Shown here in pieces: positions 1 through 4,340 of a DNA stretch of 8,000 bases. Position 1 is the stretch's first letter. Each line of letters begins with the position of its first letter. Position numbers and translations under genes: made by a program. The notes below the pieces were generated by a model. That model saw only the letters and a list, made by a program, of their open reading frames with translations, searched no databases and was not told the origin of the DNA. This stretch comes from CAYFNK01 sp964393215 (GTDB taxonomy: Archaea > Nanobdellota > Nanobdellia > SCGC-AAA011-G17 > PNOQ01): positions 1 to 8,000 of the forward strand of contig CAYMSW010000029.1 of NCBI GenBank assembly GCA_964393215.1, read 5' to 3'.

Positions 1-1
1 T

Positions 2-286
2 TCTGATTTGATAGGTTCTGCTCTTTCAGTTTCAAATGTAGACTACAATGTGGTTGATGTTAGGCCTCCTTATGGAAATAGTGATTGTTATGTAAATGTT
101 GATTCTTTGAAGGATGTGGTTTCTAAAGGGGACTATTTAAGGCTGGTTGATGATAAAAATAATGAAGTAGAAAGCGTGATTTTCTTACATGGAGTCGATG
201 ACGGGGGCATTTATGTGTGTGATTATCCTTGTACGGAGTATTCATTCCATTGTTGCGAAGTACACTTAGAAGAGAACTATTATTAA
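2..286 (+). CDS. 3' end of an unrecognised Cys-containing protein (partial)
   Basis: The frame is open through the left edge of the window, so the gene is taken as truncated at its 5' end. A TTG at 8 could serve as a start but has no visible ribosome binding site. About 95 residues are visible. They are acidic and probably beta-rich, with no obvious membrane segment. Counting from the TTG, cysteines lie at 27, 71, 75, 82 and 83, with His81 and His86 beside them. This C-x3-C...HCC cluster near the C terminus could bind a metal or form disulfides. I do not recognise the family. The gene ends at TAA followed by a T-run (288-301) that probably terminates transcription, so it is separate from the endonuclease gene downstream. 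Confidence 0.6.
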   Translation, partial: SDLIGSALSVSNVDYNVVDVRPPYGNSDCYVNVDSLKDVVSKGDYLRLVDDKNNEVESVIFLHGVDDGGIYVCDYPCTEYSFHCCEVHLEENYY

Positions 287-287
287 G

Positions 288-301
288 TTTTTTCTTTTTT
301 T
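288..301 (+). terminator. T-run terminator after the partial gene
   Basis: Thirteen of 14 bases are T, immediately after the stop codon at 284-286. Runs of T on the non-template strand are the usual intrinsic termination signal in archaea, and no hairpin is needed. Confidence 0.5.
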
Positions 302-318
302 CTTGACATCTTGTCAAG
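302..318 (+). promoter_or_regulatory. Perfect dyad CTTGACA-TCT-TGTCAAG
   Basis: A 7-bp perfect inverted repeat with a 3-nt centre lies between the T-run terminator and the TATA box at 332-339 of the homing endonuclease gene. It could be an operator for a dimeric helix-turn-helix regulator or an RNA hairpin that assists termination. The sequence shows only the symmetry; the function is inferred. Confidence 0.35.
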
Positions 319-331
319 GACCAGCACTGTG

Positions 332-339
332 TTTTTAAA
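332..339 (+). promoter_or_regulatory. TATA box for the homing endonuclease gene
   Basis: TTTTTAAA is centred about 26 nt upstream of the ATG at 361. Archaeal transcription usually starts 22-27 nt downstream of the TATA centre, so the transcript would begin at or next to the start codon (leaderless). No Shine-Dalgarno sequence precedes this ATG, which agrees. Confidence 0.45.
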
Positions 340-360
340 GTATTAAATTAAATTTATTCT

Positions 361-996
361 ATGGAAATAAATGAAGAATTAGCTGAATTAATTGGTTGTT
401 TTATGGGGGATGGTGGATTGCATCATAGTAAAAATTGTCATTATTCAGTTTATTTTACAGGGCATAATTTATTAGATTTTGATTATTATAAAAATAGAAT
501 TGTTCCAATAGTTTTGAGGTATTTTGATTCAAAGGCCACCCTAAAGAAGATTAAGGGTAAAAATGCAATAAGAGTTGTTTTTAATTCTAAGGAATTATAT
601 TATTTTTTTCTTCAAACTTTGAATTTGGGTAAGGGTAAGAAATCTGATATTGTTGAAGTACCAATTTTTATTAAGGATAATGAAAAGTTGTTTAGGAGTT
701 TGATTAGAGGTTTGTATGATACTGATGGAAGTGTGTTTTTAGATAAAAGACTTGTTTATTCAAAACCTTATCCGAGAATTTTGCATTATACAACAAGCAT
801 TAAGTTACATGAACAATTGAGGGATTATTTATCTAATTATTTTAAATTTTATACTTACAAGAGAATTTACAAAGAGGAAACCCATGGCGATGCTTATGCT
901 CTTGAGATTTATGGTGAGAAAAACTTATATAAGTGGATGGAATTAATAGGATTCTCAAATAAGAGGCATTTAGATAAGATTGCCCACGTAGCATAG
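361..996 (+). CDS. LAGLIDADG homing endonuclease, free-standing, overlapping a tRNA gene
   Basis: This 211-residue protein has two LAGLIDADG motifs, at about residues 7-20 (LIGCFMGDG, catalytic Asp17) and 110-125 (LIRGLYDTDG, catalytic Asp122). That is the layout of monomeric double-motif homing endonucleases, which make double-strand breaks at long DNA targets. The C terminus (IGFSNKRHLDKI) resembles the family's usual end. Such genes normally sit in introns or inteins, but here no split host gene surrounds it. Its last codons (IAHVA) and TAG stop instead lie inside the 5' end of tRNA-Thr, overlapping it by 15 nt. Start: first ATG, no ribosome binding site, TATA box 26 nt upstream, so probably leaderless. 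All arginine codons are AGA/AGG, as in the neighbouring ATPase gene, so it is compositionally at home. Both acidic residues are present, so it may be active. A role outside homing, such as maturase activity, cannot be excluded. Confidence 0.9.
   Translation: MEINEELAELIGCFMGDGGLHHSKNCHYSVYFTGHNLLDFDYYKNRIVPIVLRYFDSKATLKKIKGKNAIRVVFNSKELYYFFLQTLNLGKGKKSDIVEVPIFIKDNEKLFRSLIRGLYDTDGSVFLDKRLVYSKPYPRILHYTTSIKLHEQLRDYLSNYFKFYTYKRIYKEETHGDAYALEIYGEKNLYKWMELIGFSNKRHLDKIAHVA
925..932 (+). promoter_or_regulatory. Candidate TATA box for the tRNA-Thr gene
   Basis: TTATATAA lies inside the endonuclease coding sequence. A start site about 26 nt downstream would fall near 955, giving a short 5' leader for RNase P to remove before the mature end at 982. 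The tRNA could instead be co-transcribed with the endonuclease gene. Confidence 0.3.
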
Positions 997-1068
997 TTGG
1001 CCTAATGCACCACATTGGTATCTTGTCCAAAAATGTGGAGATCGAGGGTTCGAGTCCCTCCGTGGGCT
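982..1068 (+). tRNA. trnT: tRNA-Thr (anticodon GGT) with a 12-nt intron
   Basis: The cloverleaf is complete. The acceptor stem is GCCCACG/CGTGGGC (982-988/1061-1067) and the D stem is GCAT/ATGC (991-994/1005-1008), with A14 and GG in the loop. The anticodon stem is CCACA/TGTGG (1010-1014/1034-1038). The T stem is GAGGG/CCCTC with loop TTCGAGT (1049-1055). Removing 1021-1032 leaves a normal 7-nt anticodon loop TTGGTAA with anticodon GGT at 1017-1019, which reads ACC and ACU. The mature length is 75 nt. Base 73 is U, which fits known archaeal tRNA-Thr identity. CCA is not encoded. The homing endonuclease gene runs into its first 15 nt and ends at a TAG in the D arm. A short T-run follows at 1068-1072. 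Confidence 0.93.
1021..1032 (+). other. 12-nt tRNA intron at position 37/38 with a bulge-helix-loop motif
   Basis: TTGG (1015-1018) can pair with CCAA (1027-1030), forming the 4-bp central helix of an archaeal splicing motif. The 3-nt AAA bulge (1031-1033) separates it from the anticodon stem. The other side is an 8-nt loop (1019-1026) rather than a bulge plus inner helix. Cleavage at the usual place in each bulge (1020/1021 and 1032/1033) gives exactly the canonical 37/38 intron. This relaxed form is typically cut by broad-specificity archaeal splicing endonucleases. The intron is near the short end of the known archaeal size range. Confidence 0.85.
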
Positions 1069-1102
1069 TTTTAGTTCAAGTCTCGTCCAAGGCTTAGTTA
1101 GC

Positions 1103-1110
1103 TTTATAAA
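1103..1110 (+). promoter_or_regulatory. TATA box for the first prepilin gene
   Basis: TTTATAAA is centred 26.5 nt before the ATG at 1133, which has no Shine-Dalgarno sequence. A leaderless transcript starting at the ATG is predicted. Confidence 0.5.
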
Positions 1111-1132
1111 TAATTAAGATTAGATTTCTCTT

Positions 1133-1774
1133 ATGAATAAAAGAGGCCAGTTTTATATTATAATTGCGCTTATAATTGCGTTAGGATTATTTTCAGTTAC
1201 TTACAAGGTTAATGAAATTCGAGAACCCGTTTTGTTTAGTGATTTTAATGATGTTTCTGATAATTATATTAGTGAGGCCACCTTAGTTGTTAATGATGCC
1301 TTAAGAGATCATGAAGATGTTAAGAATAGGGTTGATACATTTACTGATAATTTTTTGGAATATGCCAAGGTTAGGAATCCAAATATTGAGTTAATTTATT
1401 TGTATAGTGATGGTAAAACTTATACTCTTGTGAATCGGGGAGTTGAAGAGACCGAGATAGAGGGCGTATCAATTCCTGCTGATCAAATAATACAAGGAGT
1501 TACTTTAGAGGTCGGAGGTAACGAGTTTGCACACCAGGTTCCAGTTAGTGCTGAAAATTTTGGTGACGATTGGGTTAGTTTTAATGGAGAGTCTGGTCCT
1601 GTTGAGTTGAGTATAGGTGGAATGTTTCATAGGTTTAGGTGGGGTCCCGAACCAGACTTTAGAGTATTGATAAGAGTCCCCCAAGATTCTCTTGTTGCCG
1701 AGAATGAAGGCGATGATAGTAAAGATATAGGAAATGTTCAGCAAAGAACAACTATTGATGAAAATGTTAGATAA
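1133..1774 (+). CDS. Prepilin-like surface protein, GQ-type class III signal
   Basis: This 213-residue protein begins MNKRG-QFYIII and continues hydrophobic to about residue 23. A short charged n-region ending in Lys-Arg-Gly, then Gln at +1, is the archaeal class III (prepilin peptidase) signal layout, with predicted cleavage after Gly5. The remaining ~190 residues are polar, acidic and free of cysteine, with a probable helical stretch at 40-82 and beta-rich sequence after 85. I do not recognise a specific family for this part. It is first in a row of prepilin-like genes that leads to an assembly ATPase, so a pilus subunit or minor pseudopilin is the reasonable role (inferred from the signal and the context). 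The start is fixed by the signal peptide and a TATA box 26 nt upstream. It overlaps the start of the next gene, suggesting co-transcription. Confidence 0.8.
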   Translation: MNKRGQFYIIIALIIALGLFSVTYKVNEIREPVLFSDFNDVSDNYISEATLVVNDALRDHEDVKNRVDTFTDNFLEYAKVRNPNIELIYLYSDGKTYTLVNRGVEETEIEGVSIPADQIIQGVTLEVGGNEFAHQVPVSAENFGDDWVSFNGESGPVELSIGGMFHRFRWGPEPDFRVLIRVPQDSLVAENEGDDSKDIGNVQQRTTIDENVR

Positions 1775-2312
1775 AAAAGGTATAAGTCCATTGATTGCAT
1801 GGGTTTTGATAATTGGATTGGCAATTGGAATTGGCGTTGCTGTTATAAATTGGGCTATTGACATAACTCCTGAGCCAGATGTTGATTTGAGCTACTGTGA
1901 TGATGTTTCAATTTCATATGTATATTATGATTTTTCTGCTCCCGGAAATGATATAGAAGTGAATTTGAGCAATAATGGTTATTTTAGTGTGGATAGGATT
2001 TCTTTTGGTTTTAGTCGCGTTGTAGATGAGCCTGCTAATGATTGGTGCGATTATTTAATTCAAGATACACCTGGTGGAGATAGTTTTGAACCTGGTGGAG
2101 AAATGACTTTTGCTGTTTATTTAGATTCTTTTAATTTAGATTGTGGAGATGTTGGTGGGGGAGATCCTCTTTATGACATTGAATCTGTGAGATATGTTAC
2201 TGCTGTTCCTTGGATTAGTATTGATGGTGAAACTTTGAATTGCAATGATAGGAAAATCGGTTTTGGGGTTGCGTATAACTCAACTGGTGACGATGATGAC
2301 GATATTAATTAA
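1764..2312 (+). CDS. Prepilin-like protein, KKG-ISPL type, 4 Cys, acidic tail
   Basis: From ATG 1764 the product is 182 residues. It starts MLDKKG-ISPLIAWVLIIG, followed by hydrophobic sequence to about residue 32. The Lys-Lys-Gly/Ile-Ser-Pro site resembles the archaeal type IV pilin N-terminal family, whose members are cleaved after Gly and pack by the hydrophobic helix in the filament core. The exported part has a beta-sandwich look (NLSNNGYFSVDRISFGF resembles pilin head strands) and cysteines at 45, 95, 127 and 160, enough for two disulfides. It ends in an acidic tail with five consecutive Asp. ATGs at 1734 and 1758 are also in frame. I chose 1764 because its n-region length matches the sister pilins, but 1734 is possible since it would begin MFSKE, like the MFSKD of the 3753 pilin. 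Either start overlaps the upstream gene (11 or 41 nt), so translational coupling is likely. Confidence 0.8.
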   Translation: MLDKKGISPLIAWVLIIGLAIGIGVAVINWAIDITPEPDVDLSYCDDVSISYVYYDFSAPGNDIEVNLSNNGYFSVDRISFGFSRVVDEPANDWCDYLIQDTPGGDSFEPGGEMTFAVYLDSFNLDCGDVGGGDPLYDIESVRYVTAVPWISIDGETLNCNDRKIGFGVAYNSTGDDDDDIN

Positions 2313-2320
2313 TAGAAAGA

Positions 2321-2328
2321 TTTAAAAT
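2321..2328 (+). promoter_or_regulatory. TATA box for the third prepilin gene
   Basis: TTTAAAAT is centred 26.5 nt upstream of ATG 2351 and overlaps the alternative ATG at 2327. A promoter element cannot lie inside its own leaderless start, so the position argues for 2351 as the real start. Confidence 0.45.
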
Positions 2329-2350
2329 GAAAAGATTAGAAAGTATTGGT

Positions 2351-2800
2351 ATGAAAAGTAGAAGAGGTGTGTCTCCTTTGGTTGCAACTGTTTTATTGGT
2401 TGCTCTTGTTGTTATTATTGCAGTTCTTATTTGGATGTGGTATGGTAAATTTATTGAGGACATTCAGAATAAGCAACAATTAGATTTGGAGTTGGCTTGT
2501 GCACAGGATGTTGAGTATGTTTTGTCTGATGTGCAATGTACGGATGTTAGCGGGGGTACTATATCTTTTTACGCTGAGAATACAGGAAGTATTGATTTGA
2601 GAGGGTTTAAGATTGCATATAGTGGTACTGATAGTGGTGCTGAGGATGCGAGGATTATTATTGAGCAAGGTACTGGTTCAACTGTTAGTTTGAGTGATGT
2701 TGGAGCTTCAAGTGGTTTAGATATAGAGATTGTTCCTATAATTGGTATTGGTTCGCAAACAAAAGTTTGTGATGCAATGTTACAGGCTGCTTCCTGTTAA
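2351..2800 (+). CDS. Prepilin-like protein, RRG-VSPL type, 4 Cys
   Basis: The 149-residue product starts MKSRRG-VSPLVATVLL, followed by a hydrophobic segment to about residue 30. The signal is typical of archaeal type IV pilins, with predicted cleavage after Gly6. Cysteines lie at 50, 63, 140 and 149; the last is the final residue, so the C terminus could be pinned by a disulfide. The central part (GTISFYAENTGSIDLRGFKI) has the alternating pattern of pilin beta strands with an Asn-Thr-Gly turn, common in archaeal pilin heads. An upstream ATG at 2327 would add eight residues. I prefer 2351 because of the TATA spacing and the short n-region shared with its neighbours. No T-run follows the gene; the next promoter begins within about ten bases of the stop. 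The role as pilus subunit is inferred from signal and context. Confidence 0.82.
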   Translation: MKSRRGVSPLVATVLLVALVVIIAVLIWMWYGKFIEDIQNKQQLDLELACAQDVEYVLSDVQCTDVSGGTISFYAENTGSIDLRGFKIAYSGTDSGAEDARIIIEQGTGSTVSLSDVGASSGLDIEIVPIIGIGSQTKVCDAMLQAASC

Positions 2801-2807
2801 CGAAAAG

Positions 2808-2815
2808 TTTAAATA
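2808..2815 (+). promoter_or_regulatory. TATA box for the Cys-repeat prepilin gene
   Basis: TTTAAATA is preceded by an A-rich BRE-like CGAAAAG. The expected start is near 2837, giving a short leader that contains the GGAGAGGTG ribosome binding site (2835-2843). Confidence 0.55.
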
Positions 2816-2849
2816 AGTATTAAATTAAAAATAAGGAGAGGTGTTGAGG

Positions 2850-3662
2850 TTGTTAAATAAAAGAGGTTTGAGTCCTTTAATTACTACTGTATTGATAATT
2901 GGTTTTGTTATAATTTTGGCTTTTGTTATTTTTGCCTTTACTCAGAATATTGTTGAAAAACAGACTGATACTCAAGGTGAAAATTTTGAGTTGTATTCTC
3001 AAGGTGTAGATTTTTCTGTTACTGCAAGATACTATGATGATTCTGATCAGTCTAGAATTACTGTAACGAATAATGGTGATGTTGAGCTGCATTTATTGAT
3101 GCAGTTTGAACCTGGCGGAGTTATTTTTGCTCCAGATTATGAGCCAGATCCTGCGAATCCAACTTTTGCAGGTAAGTTTCCTATAGAATTATATAATTCT
3201 AAGGTGTTCTATTTTAATGGACAATATAATTCTGTCGAAGTAGTCCCTTATATAATGTTTAATGATGAACTTACTGCTGTAACTGCTTTGTCTCAAGAGG
3301 TTGATATTACTACCTTTGTTCCAGGCCCTAATAATGATTTTAATCCAGATGATGATCCTGCAAATGATCCTCCTGAAGATGATGATGAGGTTACTTGTAG
3401 TAGTTTAGGTGGAAGTTGTGATACTGGTGGATGTGCAAATCCAGAGACCTATGAATCCGTAATAAGTGGAGCGGAAGATTGTGAATCTCCAGACTATTGT
3501 TACACTTGTTTACAACATGTTTACTGTGCCGATTTAGGTGGACAATGTAGGAAAGATCCAGCCAATTATTGTCTAGAAGGATTTGAGGCGTCTATGATTG
3601 AAGAAGCAACAGATTGTGGAGCGAGTCAAGATTGTTGGGAATGTGTAGAAACAGGACTATAA
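2850..3662 (+). CDS. Prepilin-like protein with C-terminal tandem six-Cys repeats
   Basis: From TTG 2850 the product is 270 residues. It starts MLNKRG-LSPLITTVLIIG with a hydrophobic helix to about residue 30, the archaeal type IV pilin signal. Residues ~45-155 look like a pilin beta-sandwich head (RITVTNNGDVELHLLMQF). Residues ~158-181 are an acidic Pro/Asp/Asn linker. The C terminus holds two copies of a ~43-residue unit, C-x2-LGG-x-C-x(4-7)-C-x(14-15)-C-x5-C-x2-C. Their cysteines are at 183, 190, 195, 211, 217, 220 and at 226, 233, 241, 256, 262, 265. The all-Cys pattern suggests disulfides or metal binding in a domain displayed outward, perhaps an adhesive tip (inferred). GTG 2841 and TTG 2844 are also in frame. 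I chose 2850 because its spacing to GGAGAGGTG matches the 3753 gene and its n-region length fits. It is the longest pilin here, with its own promoter and T-run terminator. Confidence 0.82.
   Translation: MLNKRGLSPLITTVLIIGFVIILAFVIFAFTQNIVEKQTDTQGENFELYSQGVDFSVTARYYDDSDQSRITVTNNGDVELHLLMQFEPGGVIFAPDYEPDPANPTFAGKFPIELYNSKVFYFNGQYNSVEVVPYIMFNDELTAVTALSQEVDITTFVPGPNNDFNPDDDPANDPPEDDDEVTCSSLGGSCDTGGCANPETYESVISGAEDCESPDYCYTCLQHVYCADLGGQCRKDPANYCLEGFEASMIEEATDCGASQDCWECVETGL
3396..3509 (+). repeat. Cys repeat unit 1 (coding)
   Basis: This stretch encodes CSSLGGSC to CYTC with six cysteines. It aligns with unit 2 at an offset of 43-46 residues and shares C-x2-LGG-x-C, an Asp-Cys pair and a final C-x5-C-x2-C. 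DNA identity is low, so the duplication is old. Confidence 0.75.
3525..3644 (+). repeat. Cys repeat unit 2 (coding)
   Basis: This stretch encodes CADLGGQC to CWEC with six cysteines at positions matching unit 1. It follows after a 5-residue joint (LQHVY) and ends five residues before the stop. Confidence 0.75.
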
Positions 3663-3663
3663 C

Positions 3664-3689
3664 TTTTTCTTTCTTTTTTCTCTTCTTTA
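3664..3689 (+). terminator. Pyrimidine/T-rich terminator after the Cys-repeat pilin
   Basis: A long T tract broken only by single Cs up to its last bases directly follows the stop codon, and the next promoter begins right after it. It is an archaeal-type intrinsic terminator. Confidence 0.6.
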
Positions 3690-3691
3690 TC

Positions 3692-3711
3692 ACCAAAACC
3701 TTTAAATAAGT
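3692..3711 (+). promoter_or_regulatory. BRE/TATA promoter block of the 3753 prepilin gene
   Basis: The block contains the TATA box TTTAAATA (3701-3708) with an A-rich BRE-like CCAAAACC before it. All 20 bases are identical to the block at 5257-5276 in front of the 5292 gene. The predicted start near 3730 leaves a ~23-nt leader containing GGAGGTG at 3738-3744. Confidence 0.6.
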
Positions 3712-3737
3712 CTTATTTCAGGTTTACTGTATAAAAT

Positions 3738-3744
3738 GGAGGTG
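3738..3744 (+). promoter_or_regulatory. Strong Shine-Dalgarno site GGAGGTG
   Basis: It is a 7-base match to the archaeal 16S rRNA 3' end, 8 nt before ATG 3753, and the clearest ribosome binding site in the window. It decides this start and serves as the spacing reference for the 2850 gene. Confidence 0.6.
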
Positions 3745-3752
3745 TTTGTTTA

Positions 3753-4253
3753 ATGTTTAGCAAAGACAAGAGAGGTATTTCTCCGTTAATCGCAACTGTG
3801 TTGATTATTGGGTTTACGGTAATTCTAGCTTTTATAATTATTACTTGGATAAACTCTAACGTCAGTGATTTGACTTGTGAACAAAGTTGTAATGCTGATG
3901 GTGGAAATGCGTGTCAAGGAACGATAACTGACTTAGAGATAACTTACCAGCCATATGGTTATGATGGTAATCTGTCGACACCAGATGATGAGAATCTTCA
4001 GGTTGTCAACTTAGGTGATACTGCGTATGATTTCGTTGTAGTATTTACTGATAGTTCTGGTGCAACTATGGGTGAGCCTATTACTGGTTTGGATGTTGAG
4101 GCATATGGTACATTTAATCTTGAGGATGCAAATAACGCTACTTATGAGTCGCCTACAAATGTAAGAGTTATTCCAACTGTAGTGCCTGTTGCACCAAGTG
4201 GATGCGATTCATGTGGTAACTTTGAGTGTGCAGCAATAGAAAAGACAGTTTAA
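3753..4253 (+). CDS. Prepilin-like protein, KRG-ISPL type, 6 Cys
   Basis: The 166-residue product starts MFSKDKRG-ISPLIATVLIIG with hydrophobic sequence to about residue 32, an archaeal type IV pilin signal with cleavage expected after Gly8. The first twelve mature residues match those of the 1764 pilin at all but one position. Cysteines fall in two clusters: C42, C46 and C54 just after the membrane helix (CEQSC...C), and C151, C154 and C159 near the C terminus (CDSCGNFEC). The two clusters may bridge the start and end of the head domain, since the middle (60-145) has no cysteine and looks beta-rich. A strong ribosome binding site, own promoter and T-run terminator make it a self-contained unit that could be highly expressed. 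It is a candidate for the major subunit on that basis, which is inference. An IS element begins 35 bases after the stop. Confidence 0.83.
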   Translation: MFSKDKRGISPLIATVLIIGFTVILAFIIITWINSNVSDLTCEQSCNADGGNACQGTITDLEITYQPYGYDGNLSTPDDENLQVVNLGDTAYDFVVVFTDSSGATMGEPITGLDVEAYGTFNLEDANNATYESPTNVRVIPTVVPVAPSGCDSCGNFECAAIEKTV

Positions 4254-4255
4254 AC

Positions 4256-4275
4256 TTCTTTTTCTTCTTTTTTTT
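4256..4275 (+). terminator. T-rich terminator after the 3753 pilin
   Basis: A T tract with three single Cs, just after the stop, merges into the left target duplication of the IS element. It is similar in form to the terminator at 3664-3689. Confidence 0.55.
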
Positions 4276-4288
4276 AATTTAATTCTAC
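4274..4288 (+). repeat. Left copy of the 15-bp target site duplication
   Basis: TTAATTTAATTCTAC directly precedes the left inverted repeat and recurs exactly at 5244-5258 after the right inverted repeat. Confidence 0.88.
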
Positions 4289-4314
4289 TGTGCTATCACG
4301 TTTTTAATTCGCAT
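4289..4314 (+). repeat. Left terminal inverted repeat
   Basis: It starts TGTGCTATCACG and ends TTCGCAT. It matches the reverse complement of 5218-5243 at 17 of 26 positions, in two blocks: the outer 12 bases (9 matches) and the inner 7 bases (all match). Confidence 0.8.
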
Positions 4315-4319
4315 ATGTT

Positions 4320-4338
4320 ACATCACCTTTGGTGATGT
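4320..4338 (+). promoter_or_regulatory. 8-bp hairpin sequestering the transposase ribosome binding site
   Basis: ACATCACC (4320-4327) and GGTGATGT (4331-4338) form a perfect stem with a TTT loop. The 3' arm contains GGTGAT, a match to the archaeal Shine-Dalgarno sequence placed 4 nt before ATG 4341. A transcript reading in from outside would fold and hide the site. A transcript starting from a TATA-like TTTTTAAT at 4301-4308 would begin near 4331 and lack the 5' arm. The regulatory role is inferred. Confidence 0.5.
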
Positions 4339-4340
4339 TT

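Noticed and set aside
361..996. Endonuclease as an intron or intein ORF within a split host gene
   Set aside because: It has its own promoter and start, and the tRNA after it has both halves intact with a separate 12-nt intron. The upstream gene ends normally at 286.
982..1096. Attachment site of an integrated virus or plasmid
   Set aside because: No integrase gene is present, and the repeat of the tRNA 3' end is short, degenerate and adjacent rather than bounding an element.
1505..1864. Minus-strand open frame of 119 codons
   Set aside because: It is antisense to two well-supported prepilin genes, has no ribosome binding site and no recognisable motif. Long antisense frames are expected with this codon use.
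2327..2350. ATG 2327 as start of the third prepilin
   Set aside because: The TATA box TTTAAAAT overlaps it, and the next ATG at 2351 gives the right promoter spacing and signal-peptide length.
3396..3644. CRISPR or other DNA-level repeat array
   Set aside because: The two units are alike in protein pattern, not in DNA, and there is no spacer structure.
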